From JBBDMX01 sp040878035 (GTDB lineage: Bacteria; Planctomycetota; Phycisphaerae; Phycisphaerales; Phycisphaeraceae), in assembly GCA_040878035.1 (NCBI GenBank), contig JBBDMX010000090.1:8023-72022 (forward strand): a stretch of 64,000 nucleotides of DNA. Direction: 5' to 3'. The translations under genes were made by a program, and so were the position numbers. The notes below the pieces were generated by a model. It saw only the letters and a program-made list of their open reading frames with translations. It did no database searches and was not told the origin of the DNA. This document shows, piece by piece, positions 17,666 through 28,100 of this stretch. Numbering within the stretch: position 1 is the stretch's first letter; each line of letters opens with the position of its first letter.

Positions 17666-17780
17666 AGCCATCGCGACGTGCTCTTGGAGTGCGGACCGTG
17701 CGACGACTGAATCGACCTTTGGAAATTTTGAGACGCGAGACATTATCCATCACCTCTTTTCATGCTCGGAGGGCTACGCC

Positions 17781-19841
17781 ATGACGACGACAATGCAACG
17801 AACGCTTCTGGGAACGACGCTGGCCGTGTTACTGGCGGCCCCCGCCGCGCAGGCGGATCCGCTGACCTGGGTTGGCGGCCCCGGCACCTGGGATTTCAAC
17901 AACACCGCCAACTGGGATAATGGCGGCCCCGTCACCTGGACCGATGAGGCCGGCGACGACACCGCCATCTTCAACACCCCCGCCGGCGCCGTGACCGTTG
18001 ATGGCACCGGCAGCACCGACGGGACGATCACGACCAACGGCATGACGTTCAACGTCAACGGCTACAATCTGAGTGGCGGCACCATTACGTTGGCGGGGAC
18101 CACGCCAACGATCCAGGTCACCACCGCAGGGCACACCGCCACGATCAGTTCCACTCTTACCGGCGCAGGCTTCACCAAGTCGGGTGCCGGGGTACTCACC
18201 CTAGGAGGTGCCAATGGCAGTTACAGTGGCGCCATCAACCTCAGTACGGGCCAGCTCAACCTCGCAAGTGCCTCGGCGCTGGGGACCGGCGCGCTGACCA
18301 TCGCCGGCGGCACCACCATCGGCAAGGCCATCTCCGGCGGCGGCGACCTGACGCTGACAACCAACAACGCCATGAACTGGAACGGTAATTTCACGTTAGC
18401 TGCCGGAAGCAACAACAACCACCTGAACATGGGGACCGGCGCGGTGACGCTGGGCGGCAACATCACCGTGAATGAGACTTCCAACGGCACGGGGCGGTTT
18501 ACCGTCGGAGGCATCATTTCTGACGGCGGCAACAACTACAGTCTGACCGTCACTGGCGCGGGCTCGGCGGCGCAGCAACTGATCCTGTCGGGCGTCAACA
18601 GCTACGGAGGCGGCACGGTTGTCACCTCCGGCGGCTTGGGCATCAACAACAATTCCGCTTTAGGCACCGGATCGCTCACGATGAACGGTGGTTGGATATC
18701 CACTCCAACAGGACAAAGTAGGAACATCTCCAATACCGTCATTCTGAACAGCAGCCTGTTCTTTGGCAACCACAACGCACAGAATGCCAGCGGCACGCTC
18801 ACGTTGTCGGCTGCTACACTATCCCTCCCCGGCAATCGTGGCATTACCGTTCAACAGGGCACGTTGATCGTCGGCAGCGTCATCGACGATGGCGGCAGCA
18901 GCTTTGCTATCACCTACACCAGCGGCGATTTCGCGGGCTCGACTTTTCGGCTCGCCGCGGCCAACAGCTTCGATGGCGGCCTGACGGTGAAAAGCGGTGG
19001 CCACAGGGCGAATTTCCAGATTGCCAACGCCGGCGCCTTGGGCACCGGTACGTTCATCCTAACTGGCAACAGCAGTGCCAACGCTGTCAATAAGAGCATC
19101 CGCATCACCAACTCAACGGCTTCGCCTATCACGCTCTCCACCAACAATGCTCAGGACTGGGATACGGACTTCATTTTTGGCATGAGTGATGGCGGCGGCA
19201 CGTCTGGCCAAGCCTTAAATCTCGGCACAGGCGCCGTCTCCCTTGGTACCACCAGCGCTACCGCCACGCGGACCATCAATGTTCACTCCGCCACCCTGAC
19301 CGCCGGCGGCATCATCTCCGACGGCACAACGACCAACGGCATCACCAAGATCGGTGGTGGAACCCTCGCTCTGGCCGGCGCCAACGCCTATACCGGCGCG
19401 ACCGTCGTCAACGCCGGGACGCTCCGCGTCGACCCCACCGGCGCGCTGGCCAATGCCAGTGTCTCCGTTGACGGCGGTACCTTCACCGGCACCGGCACGG
19501 TCAACTTCAACCTCGACGCCACGCCCGACCTGATGGCACTGCTCGCCGGCACGCTCAACGTGTCCGGCCTGACCATCAACTTCGTCGGCCCGGCGACCGA
19601 GGCCAGCTACCTCCTGGTGGACTATTCCGCCGGCGGCACGTTCACCACCGCCGTCAACGCTCTGACCGACAACACCTTCGCCGGCGTGACGAACCTGCCC
19701 ACCAACTACGAGTTCTTCCACGACACGACCAACAAGATGGTGTTCATCCAGGCCATCCCCGAGCCGGCGTCGCTCGCCCTATTGGGGCTGGGCGGCCTGA
19801 TGATGATCGGCCGGGGGCGCGGCAAGCGCCGTCGCGACTGA
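17781..19841 (+). CDS. Autotransporter-type beta-strand repeat protein with PEP-CTERM tail
   Basis: A 686-residue secreted protein with the signal peptide MTTTMQRTLLGTTLAVLLAA and cleavage after AAQA. The body is a parallel beta-helix of Gly/Thr/Asn-rich repeats. Units such as LSGVNSYGGGTVVTSGG and LAGANAYTGATVVNAGTL match the passenger-associated strand repeat seen in bacterial autotransporters. The C terminus is a PEP-CTERM signal (IPEPASLALLGLGG, then GRGRGKRRRD). No autotransporter barrel is present, so export is probably by Sec and exosortase. GGAGG lies eight bases before the ATG. A strong hairpin terminator follows. Confidence 0.85.
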   Translation: MTTTMQRTLLGTTLAVLLAAPAAQADPLTWVGGPGTWDFNNTANWDNGGPVTWTDEAGDDTAIFNTPAGAVTVDGTGSTDGTITTNGMTFNVNGYNLSGGTITLAGTTPTIQVTTAGHTATISSTLTGAGFTKSGAGVLTLGGANGSYSGAINLSTGQLNLASASALGTGALTIAGGTTIGKAISGGGDLTLTTNNAMNWNGNFTLAAGSNNNHLNMGTGAVTLGGNITVNETSNGTGRFTVGGIISDGGNNYSLTVTGAGSAAQQLILSGVNSYGGGTVVTSGGLGINNNSALGTGSLTMNGGWISTPTGQSRNISNTVILNSSLFFGNHNAQNASGTLTLSAATLSLPGNRGITVQQGTLIVGSVIDDGGSSFAITYTSGDFAGSTFRLAAANSFDGGLTVKSGGHRANFQIANAGALGTGTFILTGNSSANAVNKSIRITNSTASPITLSTNNAQDWDTDFIFGMSDGGGTSGQALNLGTGAVSLGTTSATATRTINVHSATLTAGGIISDGTTTNGITKIGGGTLALAGANAYTGATVVNAGTLRVDPTGALANASVSVDGGTFTGTGTVNFNLDATPDLMALLAGTLNVSGLTINFVGPATEASYLLVDYSAGGTFTTAVNALTDNTFAGVTNLPTNYEFFHDTTNKMVFIQAIPEPASLALLGLGGLMMIGRGRGKRRRD

Positions 19842-19862
19842 GTTAGCGTGACCTCCTCCTGT

Positions 19863-19895
19863 GGCCGCGCGGGATTAACCTCCCGCGCGGCCTTT
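19863..19895 (+). terminator. Rho-independent-like terminator after the beta-helix gene
   Basis: A perfect 11-bp stem GGCCGCGCGGG / CCCGCGCGGCC with an eight-base loop is followed by TTT. It lies 21 bases after the PEP-CTERM gene stop. Confidence 0.7.
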
Positions 19896-20052
19896 AGACC
19901 TACGGTTCCCTGACGGTCCGAAACCAGAATCCGAATTGGGAGTCCGAAAGTTGCTTAGTCTGCTCCATGGATCGCCGCAGGGCCGCAGTCAGTAATGCAA
20001 CGCGCTACAGTGCAAGGATCGTGCATCGAGGGGTCCAATCAAGGACATGACG

Positions 20053-20958
20053 ATGAATACTACCAACACACCAGGCCGTCGCATTGCACGTGTCCTTGCG
20101 TCTTGGAGACCCACGCTACCGACGGTCTCGCACAAAGGCTTCACCCTCATCGAACTCCTGGTGGTGATCTCCATCATCGCCCTGCTGATCGCGCTGCTGC
20201 TGCCGGCACTCAAGAACGCGCGAGCGGCAGGGCAGAAGGTCGCATGCGGGTCGAACTTGCACCAGTTATTCATAGGGTGGACGGCCTACACGGATGACAA
20301 CCGCGATCACCACGTGCAGATGGGGCAGGGTCCCATCAATATCAGCGGCGATCTCTACTTCGACAGCAAGGTGTCCCTGCCGGGAGCAACGGGGACAGGT
20401 TATTGGCTCCATAGATTGCTCGGCGCGGGCGGCAACCCGCTTAAGCCGGGGGTTGCTTATCCCTACCTAAGTTCCCCGATGGTCTTGGTCGACCCCGCCG
20501 GGGGGCAGCCGGCCAATGTGACTTGGTGGGGGATGACACCTCCCTCCATGCTGGTCAACGGTAAAGAGGCCGTATCAAGCTACGCCAAGTGTGGCTTCCA
20601 GGGATATTCGACAGTGCCCTGGCAGTCGACCCCCTACTTCGCATCCAATCTGCCCCAGGTGTATCGCCGCTTCTATCGCCTCAATCTGCTCAAGCCGACC
20701 GTCTGGCCCGTGCTTGTCGATGCTGACAGTCCCGTGATTGACAAGGCCATTAACTATGTCAAGAGCGAGGGGCAGCCAGTGTCGGCGCCCAACGGTTCCG
20801 GCGCCCTCTACTTTTCGGCACGCGCTCGGCATCTGGACGTAGCCAACATGGTGTTGGCTGACGGCCATGTGGCGGACCTGCCAGCGGGATCACTGGACTA
20901 CGACGGCAATGCCGTATCGACGGGCACTTCACCGATTAGAGGTGCCTACAGGCGCTAG
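20053..20958 (+). CDS. Prepilin-like protein with N-terminal methylation motif and H-X9-DG domain
   Basis: A 301-residue protein. A long leader of 29 residues ends in HKG before FTLIELLVVISIIALLIALL, the prepilin peptidase cleavage site and hydrophobic spine; Glu34 is the conserved fifth mature residue. Near the C terminus, H-LDVANMVLA-DG gives the H-X9-DG motif, diagnostic of the planctomycete/verrucomicrobial prepilin-like family. The start was chosen for AAGGA seven bases upstream; an ATG six bases earlier is too close. Such proteins are predicted minor pseudopilins of a type II secretion-like apparatus and often sit beside carbohydrate-active enzymes, as here. Confidence 0.88.
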   Translation: MNTTNTPGRRIARVLASWRPTLPTVSHKGFTLIELLVVISIIALLIALLLPALKNARAAGQKVACGSNLHQLFIGWTAYTDDNRDHHVQMGQGPINISGDLYFDSKVSLPGATGTGYWLHRLLGAGGNPLKPGVAYPYLSSPMVLVDPAGGQPANVTWWGMTPPSMLVNGKEAVSSYAKCGFQGYSTVPWQSTPYFASNLPQVYRRFYRLNLLKPTVWPVLVDADSPVIDKAINYVKSEGQPVSAPNGSGALYFSARARHLDVANMVLADGHVADLPAGSLDYDGNAVSTGTSPIRGAYRR

Positions 20959-21146
20959 CCACGACAGGCCCAGCCGCAGCGCTCAGAACTTGCCGTACGC
21001 TGTGGTATTGATGAGGTCTTTGCCCTGAAATCGCGGCAATGCGGAGACCGGCTGTCGTTGCCAAGCGACCTTCTCTGAATTAGTCCGCATCCACGGGGTG
21101 CAGACTCCAAGACTGCGCCATCAACCCTCCTTAGGACCGTCCTCTC

Positions 21147-24100
21147 ATGCGATCTGTGTTTTCTTTGTGCACGCTGTCGATTCTGTGGGCGATGCTCCTC
21201 CTGCAAGTTGCTCCGAGTGTGATCCGTGCCCAAGAGGCCAAGGAAGCGGCGACTAACCTCGTCACCAACGGTGGCTTCGAGCAGGGCGAGAAGGGGTGGA
21301 TGTGGCAGCAGTGGAAGGGCAAGCCGTTGCCCGGCTACATCGACAAGGACGACATGCACGAAGGGCTGGCGTCGTTCAAGCTGCACCAGGACCCCCGGGA
21401 GGGCGTAGACACCACGCTGTACATGGGCAAGGAGGCGCGCGTCGAGACGGGCAAGGACTACGTGCTCACCTTTGCTCTCAAGACCAAGGATGTGCCCCAG
21501 GGCGCGGCCCGCGTCAGCGTGCTCTTGGACAAGGGCGGCTGGCTGGGCAAACAGTCCGGCAACGTCAACCGCGTCAAGACCGGCGGCACGCAGGATTGGA
21601 GGGTTTACACGATCAACATTCCCGCCGGCGCCGTGGGCGAGGCCCAGAAGCTGACCATCTTCTTCTATCACGACAAACCCAGTGCCGGCGAAGTCGGCAT
21701 TGATGCCGTCAGCGTGGTCGCCGCGGCGGCGGGTTCGCTTCCCGTCAATGATGCAGCGCCTGCCAAGGATGACGCCGAGGCAGCTCCCGCCGAGCAACCC
21801 AAGGATCAGCCCAAGGCCGCCGAGCCCGCGGAGGACAAGGGCAACCTGGTGATGAACGGCGGGTTCGAGAGTGGCGAGAAGGACTGGATGTGGAACCAGT
21901 GGAAGGGCAAGCCCCTGCCGGGCAAGATCGATAAGGACGACAAGCACAGCGGGACCGCGTCGTTCAAGATGCACTTGGACGACGTGGAGGGCGAACTGCA
22001 CATCGCCGCCAAGGCGCGGCTGGACCCCCGGCCCGACCCGGCCAAGCCGCAGGACTACGTGCTGACGTTGGCGCTCAAGGCGCAGGACATGCCCGCCAAC
22101 GGCGCCCGCGTGCGCGTGTTGATCGATCCCAACGGGCAGGGCCGATGGCTCAATCGCGAGACGGGCAAGATGGACGTGGTGAAGACCGGCGGCACGCACG
22201 ACTGGAAGACGTATGACATCCGCGTGCCGGCGTCGGCGGTCAAGGATGCGACCGAGGTATTCATTTTTTTCTATCACGCCAAGGGCAACGAGGGTACGCT
22301 GGGCATTGATTCGGTATCGCTCAAGCCCAAAGACGGAAATGCGGCAGCCGGCGCCCCCGGAAGTGCCGCGCCCATCGAGGGAACGCTGGAGTCGGTGACC
22401 TACGCGACGGGCAATCCGGTGGTGCTGCTGGCGCAGAAGGATGCACCGGTGGCGATCGGTGTGTCGCCGGAGCAGGCGCTGTATCGTACGGGAGCGTTGC
22501 CCAGCGTCACAGTGCGGGCGGCCGCCAACGTCGGTGCGACGCTGCGCTACCGCGTCGTGGATGCCCTGGGGCAAAAGTTGGGCGAAGGCAGCGGGGGAGC
22601 GGAGCAGGCTGCGGCGCTGAATGTGACGCTGCCGCCGGGGCATGGCTATTACGAGATCATCGCGACCCTGACCCGCGGCGACGAAGTGGTCGCCGAAGCG
22701 CGGCGCAGTCTCGGCGCCCTGGATCCACCGGCCCAACCCATCGGAGACGAGCCGTTCGGCCTGTGGATCCAGGGCATGGAGCACTACCCCGAACTGGGCG
22801 TACGCTGGACACGCGAGGGCATCTATTGGCACTACCACCAAACCAGGGGCGAAAGCTATCTCCAGGATCGCCGGCGTCAGTTGCAGTGGTACCGGGACCA
22901 CCACATCCGCGTGCTGGCCTATCCCAAACATCCGCACCCCCACCAGACGTCGCGCGAGGTGATCCAAGACACGCCCGAGGCCTGGCAGGCGCTGGAGGAA
23001 TTCTGGACGAAGATGGTGCAGGAACTGGGGCCGCTGGTCGACGCCTGGGGCGTGGTGAATGAGCCGATCACCGGCCACTGGAAAGGCAGCGATGAGTTGA
23101 TCATCCGGTACTGGGCGCTGATGCGCAAGATCGTGGACAAGCACGATCCGGGCAAGCCGCTGGTCGGCCCGTCGCTGGGCCTGGCGCCGTCGAACGTGAC
23201 GCAGTACGAGAAGCTGCTGGCGATGGGCTTGGGCAAGATGATCGACGCGGTCGAGGTGCACACCTACATCACCAGCCCGGAGGACATGGACTGGGCGGGG
23301 CAGACGCGGCGCCTGGCGGAGATGACCAGGCAGGCGACGGGCAAGGACCTGCCCATCTGGAGCAGCGAGCACGGCTCGAGCGGCACGTATGACAACGAAC
23401 TGCTCCAGGCGCAGCACCTGATGCGTTCGTGGCTGGTCGCCAAGCAGGCCGGCTACCCGATGGTGATCTGGCACATGTTCAGCATGCCGCAAGGCAGCGA
23501 TCTGCGCGAGATCAACTTCGGCATTTTCCGCAACGGCAAAGAGCGCGGCAGCATTCCGCAGGCGCGGCCGGCGGGCGTGGCCTACGGCGTGATGACCCGC
23601 CAGCTCGCCGGCGCGACCTACAAGACTCAACTGGACTACCTGGGGCCGTCGGTCAACGCCTTTGTGTTCGAGCGCCCTGCCGGGGGTGGCAAGGCGATGA
23701 TCGCGCTATGGACGACGAGCCAGAAGACGTACGACGTGACCCTGGCGGTTGGCCAGGAGACGATCGTGACGCAGACGGGCCTGTTCGGCCGGGTCGAGGC
23801 GCTGGCCGTTCGCGACGGGCTGGTGCGCGTGACGGTGGACCGTAATCCGAAGTTCATCGCCGACCTGCCGGCGTTCTACCTGGAAAGCGCCCCGATCGCC
23901 CGGCTGGACAAGCCCATCGAAACGTTGCCGGGCGCGTCGGTGCAGGCGTCGCTGACGCTGGTGAATCCGACGAAAGCGCCGGGCGAGTTGCGTATCGAGT
24001 GGCTGCCCGCCGATGGCTGGCGCTTCGACTCGCCGCGGAGCCAGTGGACGTTGGCGGCGGGGGAGCGCAAGAGCGTGCCGCTGACCGCGACGGCGCCGGC

Positions 24101-25043
24101 GGAACTGGCGATCGGCCGGTATCAGGTCTATGCCAAGGTGTTTCTCAATGGCAAGTACGTCACGGCGCTATCGGCACAGGCGTCGGTGCTGCCGCAGGTG
24201 ACGGTGACCGGCATCGAGCCGAGCTTCGACGCCGGCCGGGCGGTGATCGTCGGCTCGTTGCGCCGCGTGGACCCGGCGCTGTATCAGGCGATCGTGCAAC
24301 TGGTCGGTGATCGTTCCGAGCCTGTCACGTTCATGTTCAATGGCAAGGATGAGGTGGCTTTTGCCATGCCCGTTGGGCAGCCGGCGGGGGATCGGCTTGA
24401 GGATTTCACGCTCATCGTGCGCGGCTCGCAGGGCAGGGAACAGTTGCGTGAGAGCCTCCGCATGAGCTTCGTGCCGGCGGTGCGTGTGAAGGACGCCCGC
24501 GCGTTTGTGGACGGGGCGCTTCAAGATGTGCCGGCCGCGCGCTGGGGTTGGGATGAGAAGCACCTGTATCTGACGGTGCAGGTGCAGAAGGCGACGCACG
24601 TGCAGAACCAGACGGTGACCGAAATGTGGAAGGACGACAGCGTGCAGATCGGCATCGCGGCGGACCGGCCAGAGCAACTGGTGCGGGAGTTTCTGCCGGG
24701 CTTGCAGGAAGCGGAGATGGTCGAGTTTGACGTGGCGCTGCGCAGCGACGGTCCGGCGTTGTACCGCCACCGCACGGTCAACAAGCACCTGGCGCCGGTG
24801 GGGGAGGTAAGCCAGGAGCAGGTTCGCTACAGCGTGCATCATGCCGCCGGCGTGACGACATACCAGGCGCGGTTCCCCGTGGAGCAGTTGGGCCTCAAGC
24901 CGCTGGCGCGCGGGCAGGTGCTGCGCGCAGCGGTGCTGATCAACACCAACGAAGGCCAGGGCCGGCAAACCACCGAATGGTTCGGCGGCATCAAGGAAAG
25001 CAAAAACCCCGACCTGTTCGGCCACCTGATCCTGGCTGAATAA
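21147..25043 (+). CDS. Large secreted multidomain glycoside hydrolase with duplicated carbohydrate-binding modules
   Basis: A 1298-residue protein. The signal peptide ends near VIRAQ. Two homologous N-terminal modules (about residues 35-200 and 230-395), each starting NLV-NGGFE-GE and sharing WMW-QWKGKPLPG, resemble CBM4/9-type binding domains. A clan-A TIM-barrel catalytic domain follows (about 530-850). It has a probable acid/base glutamate in WGVVNEP (near 638) and a nucleophile glutamate in IWSSEHG (near 741). Next comes an alpha-galactosidase-associated NEW3-like beta domain (about 920-1020). A C-terminal CBM9/DOMON-like module (from about 1100) begins at RWGWDEKHLYLTVQV. The GH family cannot be fixed by eye; GH39 or GH5-like are possible. 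A paralogue follows directly. Confidence 0.8.
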   Translation: MRSVFSLCTLSILWAMLLLQVAPSVIRAQEAKEAATNLVTNGGFEQGEKGWMWQQWKGKPLPGYIDKDDMHEGLASFKLHQDPREGVDTTLYMGKEARVETGKDYVLTFALKTKDVPQGAARVSVLLDKGGWLGKQSGNVNRVKTGGTQDWRVYTINIPAGAVGEAQKLTIFFYHDKPSAGEVGIDAVSVVAAAAGSLPVNDAAPAKDDAEAAPAEQPKDQPKAAEPAEDKGNLVMNGGFESGEKDWMWNQWKGKPLPGKIDKDDKHSGTASFKMHLDDVEGELHIAAKARLDPRPDPAKPQDYVLTLALKAQDMPANGARVRVLIDPNGQGRWLNRETGKMDVVKTGGTHDWKTYDIRVPASAVKDATEVFIFFYHAKGNEGTLGIDSVSLKPKDGNAAAGAPGSAAPIEGTLESVTYATGNPVVLLAQKDAPVAIGVSPEQALYRTGALPSVTVRAAANVGATLRYRVVDALGQKLGEGSGGAEQAAALNVTLPPGHGYYEIIATLTRGDEVVAEARRSLGALDPPAQPIGDEPFGLWIQGMEHYPELGVRWTREGIYWHYHQTRGESYLQDRRRQLQWYRDHHIRVLAYPKHPHPHQTSREVIQDTPEAWQALEEFWTKMVQELGPLVDAWGVVNEPITGHWKGSDELIIRYWALMRKIVDKHDPGKPLVGPSLGLAPSNVTQYEKLLAMGLGKMIDAVEVHTYITSPEDMDWAGQTRRLAEMTRQATGKDLPIWSSEHGSSGTYDNELLQAQHLMRSWLVAKQAGYPMVIWHMFSMPQGSDLREINFGIFRNGKERGSIPQARPAGVAYGVMTRQLAGATYKTQLDYLGPSVNAFVFERPAGGGKAMIALWTTSQKTYDVTLAVGQETIVTQTGLFGRVEALAVRDGLVRVTVDRNPKFIADLPAFYLESAPIARLDKPIETLPGASVQASLTLVNPTKAPGELRIEWLPADGWRFDSPRSQWTLAAGERKSVPLTATAPAELAIGRYQVYAKVFLNGKYVTALSAQASVLPQVTVTGIEPSFDAGRAVIVGSLRRVDPALYQAIVQLVGDRSEPVTFMFNGKDEVAFAMPVGQPAGDRLEDFTLIVRGSQGREQLRESLRMSFVPAVRVKDARAFVDGALQDVPAARWGWDEKHLYLTVQVQKATHVQNQTVTEMWKDDSVQIGIAADRPEQLVREFLPGLQEAEMVEFDVALRSDGPALYRHRTVNKHLAPVGEVSQEQVRYSVHHAAGVTTYQARFPVEQLGLKPLARGQVLRAAVLINTNEGQGRQTTEWFGGIKESKNPDLFGHLILAE

Positions 25044-25059
25044 TGCCCGCCAAAGCCCC

Positions 25060-25165
25060 GGCATGCCCCGCTCCGGGGTTGGGGGCTTGCCGGGGATCAA
25101 CGCCAAAGAAGATCCCGGCCAAGCTCGCCCCCGGAAAAGACTCGCATGGCCGGGCTTGTCCCGAA
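25060..25165. repeat. Composite of dispersed intergenic repeats
   Basis: The module GGGGGCTTGCCGGGG (also at 12625-12640) is followed by GATCCCGGCCAAGCTCG and ACTCGCATGGCCGGGCTTG (also at 11499-11538). Together they occupy almost all of the 152-bp gap between the two hydrolase genes. Confidence 0.7.
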
Positions 25166-25195
25166 AAACAGTGTTCTTCAAAATTGGAGTTTTTC

Positions 25196-28100
25196 ATGCG
25201 TATTTCATCATTGATCTCCAGCCTGATGTTGGCGCTGACTCTTAGCGCAGTGACCGGCCCGGCAGCAGCTCAGGACGACGCGGAAGCCAAGAACCTCATC
25301 GTCAACGGCGGCTTCGAGGAAGAGGCCAAGGGCTGGCAGTACCACCAGTGGAACGGGAAGAAGGTCCCGGGCACCTTCGACAAGGACGACAAGATGGAGG
25401 GCAAGCTCTCCTTCAAGATGCACGACGAAGGCGGCGGCAATCGCTACATGGCCAAGGAAGTGATAATCGAGGACTCGACCAAAGATCACGTGATCACTTT
25501 CTACCTGATGACGCAGGATGTCCCCGACGGCGCGGCGACGGTGAAGGTGGCCATTGACAAGAGAGGCTGGCTCGGATCGCCCAAGGGCCGGGATGTCGAG
25601 CTGCGCACAGGCGGCACGCAGAAGTGGAAGCAATACGGCATCGCCGTACCCGCCTCGGCGCTGGGCGAGTCGAAGAAGATCACGTTGTTCTTCAACCACG
25701 AGCAGGTGGACAAGGGCACGATCGGGATCGACGGCGTGGTGGTGCGCGTCGGCGCGGCTTCGGAGTTGCCCAAGGCCGTCGGGCCCATCACGCTCTGGGG
25801 CGACACCAATGAGCCGCAGTTGAGCACGTTCATCGCCGGCCAGCCCGTGGAATTGCGGTTTGGCGCCCGTGGGTTGGAAGAGGGCCAGGAGCTTACGCTA
25901 TCGGTACAGGTGGTGGATGAGCACGACAAGGAGGTCGCCAAGCGGGAGGTCGCGGTGCAAGGCGATGCGAAGGGCCAGTGGCAGGGAACGATGGAAGCCC
26001 CAGCCGACCGGCTGGGTTTTTTTCGCGCCCATGCGCAGCTATCCAACGGCGTGAAACTGGAGAGCCGAGGCAGCCGCATCGCGGGCTTCATGACCTATGC
26101 CATCGTGCCCGATCCCGCCAACCGCAAGAACTATGGAGAAAAGGAGTCGCGTTTCGGCATGCAGGGCGGTTTCAACGGCGCCTGGCAGGACCGCTCGCTG
26201 TCGCTACTGGGAGCACGCTGGGTGCTCGACGGCAGCTTCGAGTGGCGGCGCAATGAGCCCAAGCGCGCCGGAGAGTACCAGGAGAAACTCAGCACTAAGC
26301 CGCAGGAACCCGCCAAGCAAGGTAGCTGGCAGAAGTATCCGCTGGTGACGCTGTTTGCCGCGCCCAAATGGGCGTGCGTGCCCGAGACCTTTGTCTACAT
26401 GACCGGCACGCTCACACCCGAAGGCGAAAAGGCATGGGCGGATTATTGCCGGCTGGCGGCCAAGGCGATGATGGCCAAGTACCCCGACCTCGACAAGCGG
26501 ATCTACCAGATCACCTGGGAGCCGATTCAACCCTGGGGCTACAAAGGCACGGATGCGGACCTGGTGCGCATTTACGAGATTGCCTACCCGATATTGCATG
26601 AGACAGACCCCAGGGCGGTGGTGGCCGGTCCTTGCCGCGGCGTGAACAAAAACGACGTGCAGCGTACGACCACGCTGCTCAAAGCGGGCCTGGGCGAGTA
26701 CCTGGACGCCTACTCGACGCATCCCTATTTTGAGGTGCCGCCGGAGCGTGACAACATGGCGGGGGTGCTGCGGGCCATGCGCAAAGCGCTGCGCGAGCAC
26801 ACGGGTAAGGACCTGCCCATGCTGGGCACCGAGCAGGGCTGGACCACCAAGGAAGATCCCAAGTTGGACCTGAAACACGCGCGCGGCCTGCTCCGGCAGA
26901 ACCTGATCACGCTGGGCGAGGGATACCAGTTCAACTTCACCTACTACATCGTGGACTATCGCCTGTCCAACCAGGCGGGCTACGGGTACTACTACAACCT
27001 GGACGCGGGCATTCCCTGGGCGCCGACCAAGCTCTCGCCTCGGCCGGTGGCGCCGGCGTATGCGGCGCAGAGTTTGCTGCTGGATGGCCACGACCCGGTA
27101 CGCGCCATCGAGTGGCTGGGCGATGAGACGTGGGGATATGCGTTTCAACGAGGGGATAACGTGGTGCTGGCGCTGTGGTCGTATGGCGATGAGCCACGCC
27201 GCGCAGCCTTGGTGACCGGCGTCGAGGAAGTGACCGTCTACGACTGGATGGGCAACACGACCCGGACACCGACGCCCGGCGGCGAATGCACCGTGACGCT
27301 GACGCAGGACCCGATCTACATCACCGGCGTCCGCGCCGACCTGTGGGGCCGGGGCGGTGGTCAACGCCTGACGCTCGATCAGCCGCAGGTGGTCACCACG
27401 CCGGGGCAGTCGATTACGATCAAGGCGAGCCTTGCGGCGTCGAAAGACCAAGCGCTGGAGGGCGATCTGGTGCTCGACACCGACGCCCTGGTGGGGCAAT
27501 CCCGCACTCAGGCGGTGAAGATCGCGCCGGGCAAGACACAGACGGTTTCGTTTACGATCGATCTGGCCAAAGACCTGAAGACGGGGCGGTATCCCGCACG
27601 CGTGCTGCTCAAACAGAAGGGTACGACGATTGATTTTGCCGGCATGGACATGCGGCTGGAGCCGCCGATCCTTGTCACCGATGTCCGCCCTGGCGTGGAT
27701 GCTCAGGGACAGGCCACGCTGGTGGTGCTGTTGAAAAACCTGGCGCCCAAGACGATCGCGGGCGAACTGTACGTGAACCTTCGGCGGATGTATCCGGAAC
27801 TGGTGGAGTCGGAGCTGCCGATGATCGACCTGGATCGCGGGCGCTACCGCGTGGAGGAACAGGTGCGCCTGGCGGCGACGCAGCGATTCAGTCTCGACGC
27901 CGGAGCCGAGGGGCGCATCGCGCTGGCGGTGGACCCGCAGACGGTCGGGACGGTGGATCGCCTGCTGGCGGACATCGAGATTCGGCCCGACGGTCAGGTG
28001 GCGCATCGCGATCGCCGGCCGGTCAATTTCCTGCTGGCGATGCGCCTGCCCAACGGCGCCGCCGCTGACGCCGTGTTCGCGCAGATCAAGACCTTGGCTG

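Noticed and set aside
20955..23630. Long open frame of about 890 codons on the minus strand opposite the first giant hydrolase
   Set aside because: It is rich in Arg, His and Ala with no motif and mirrors the third-position GC bias of the plus-strand gene.
25043..25195. Upstream start for the second giant hydrolase
   Set aside because: It would translate intergenic repeats and bury the signal peptide.
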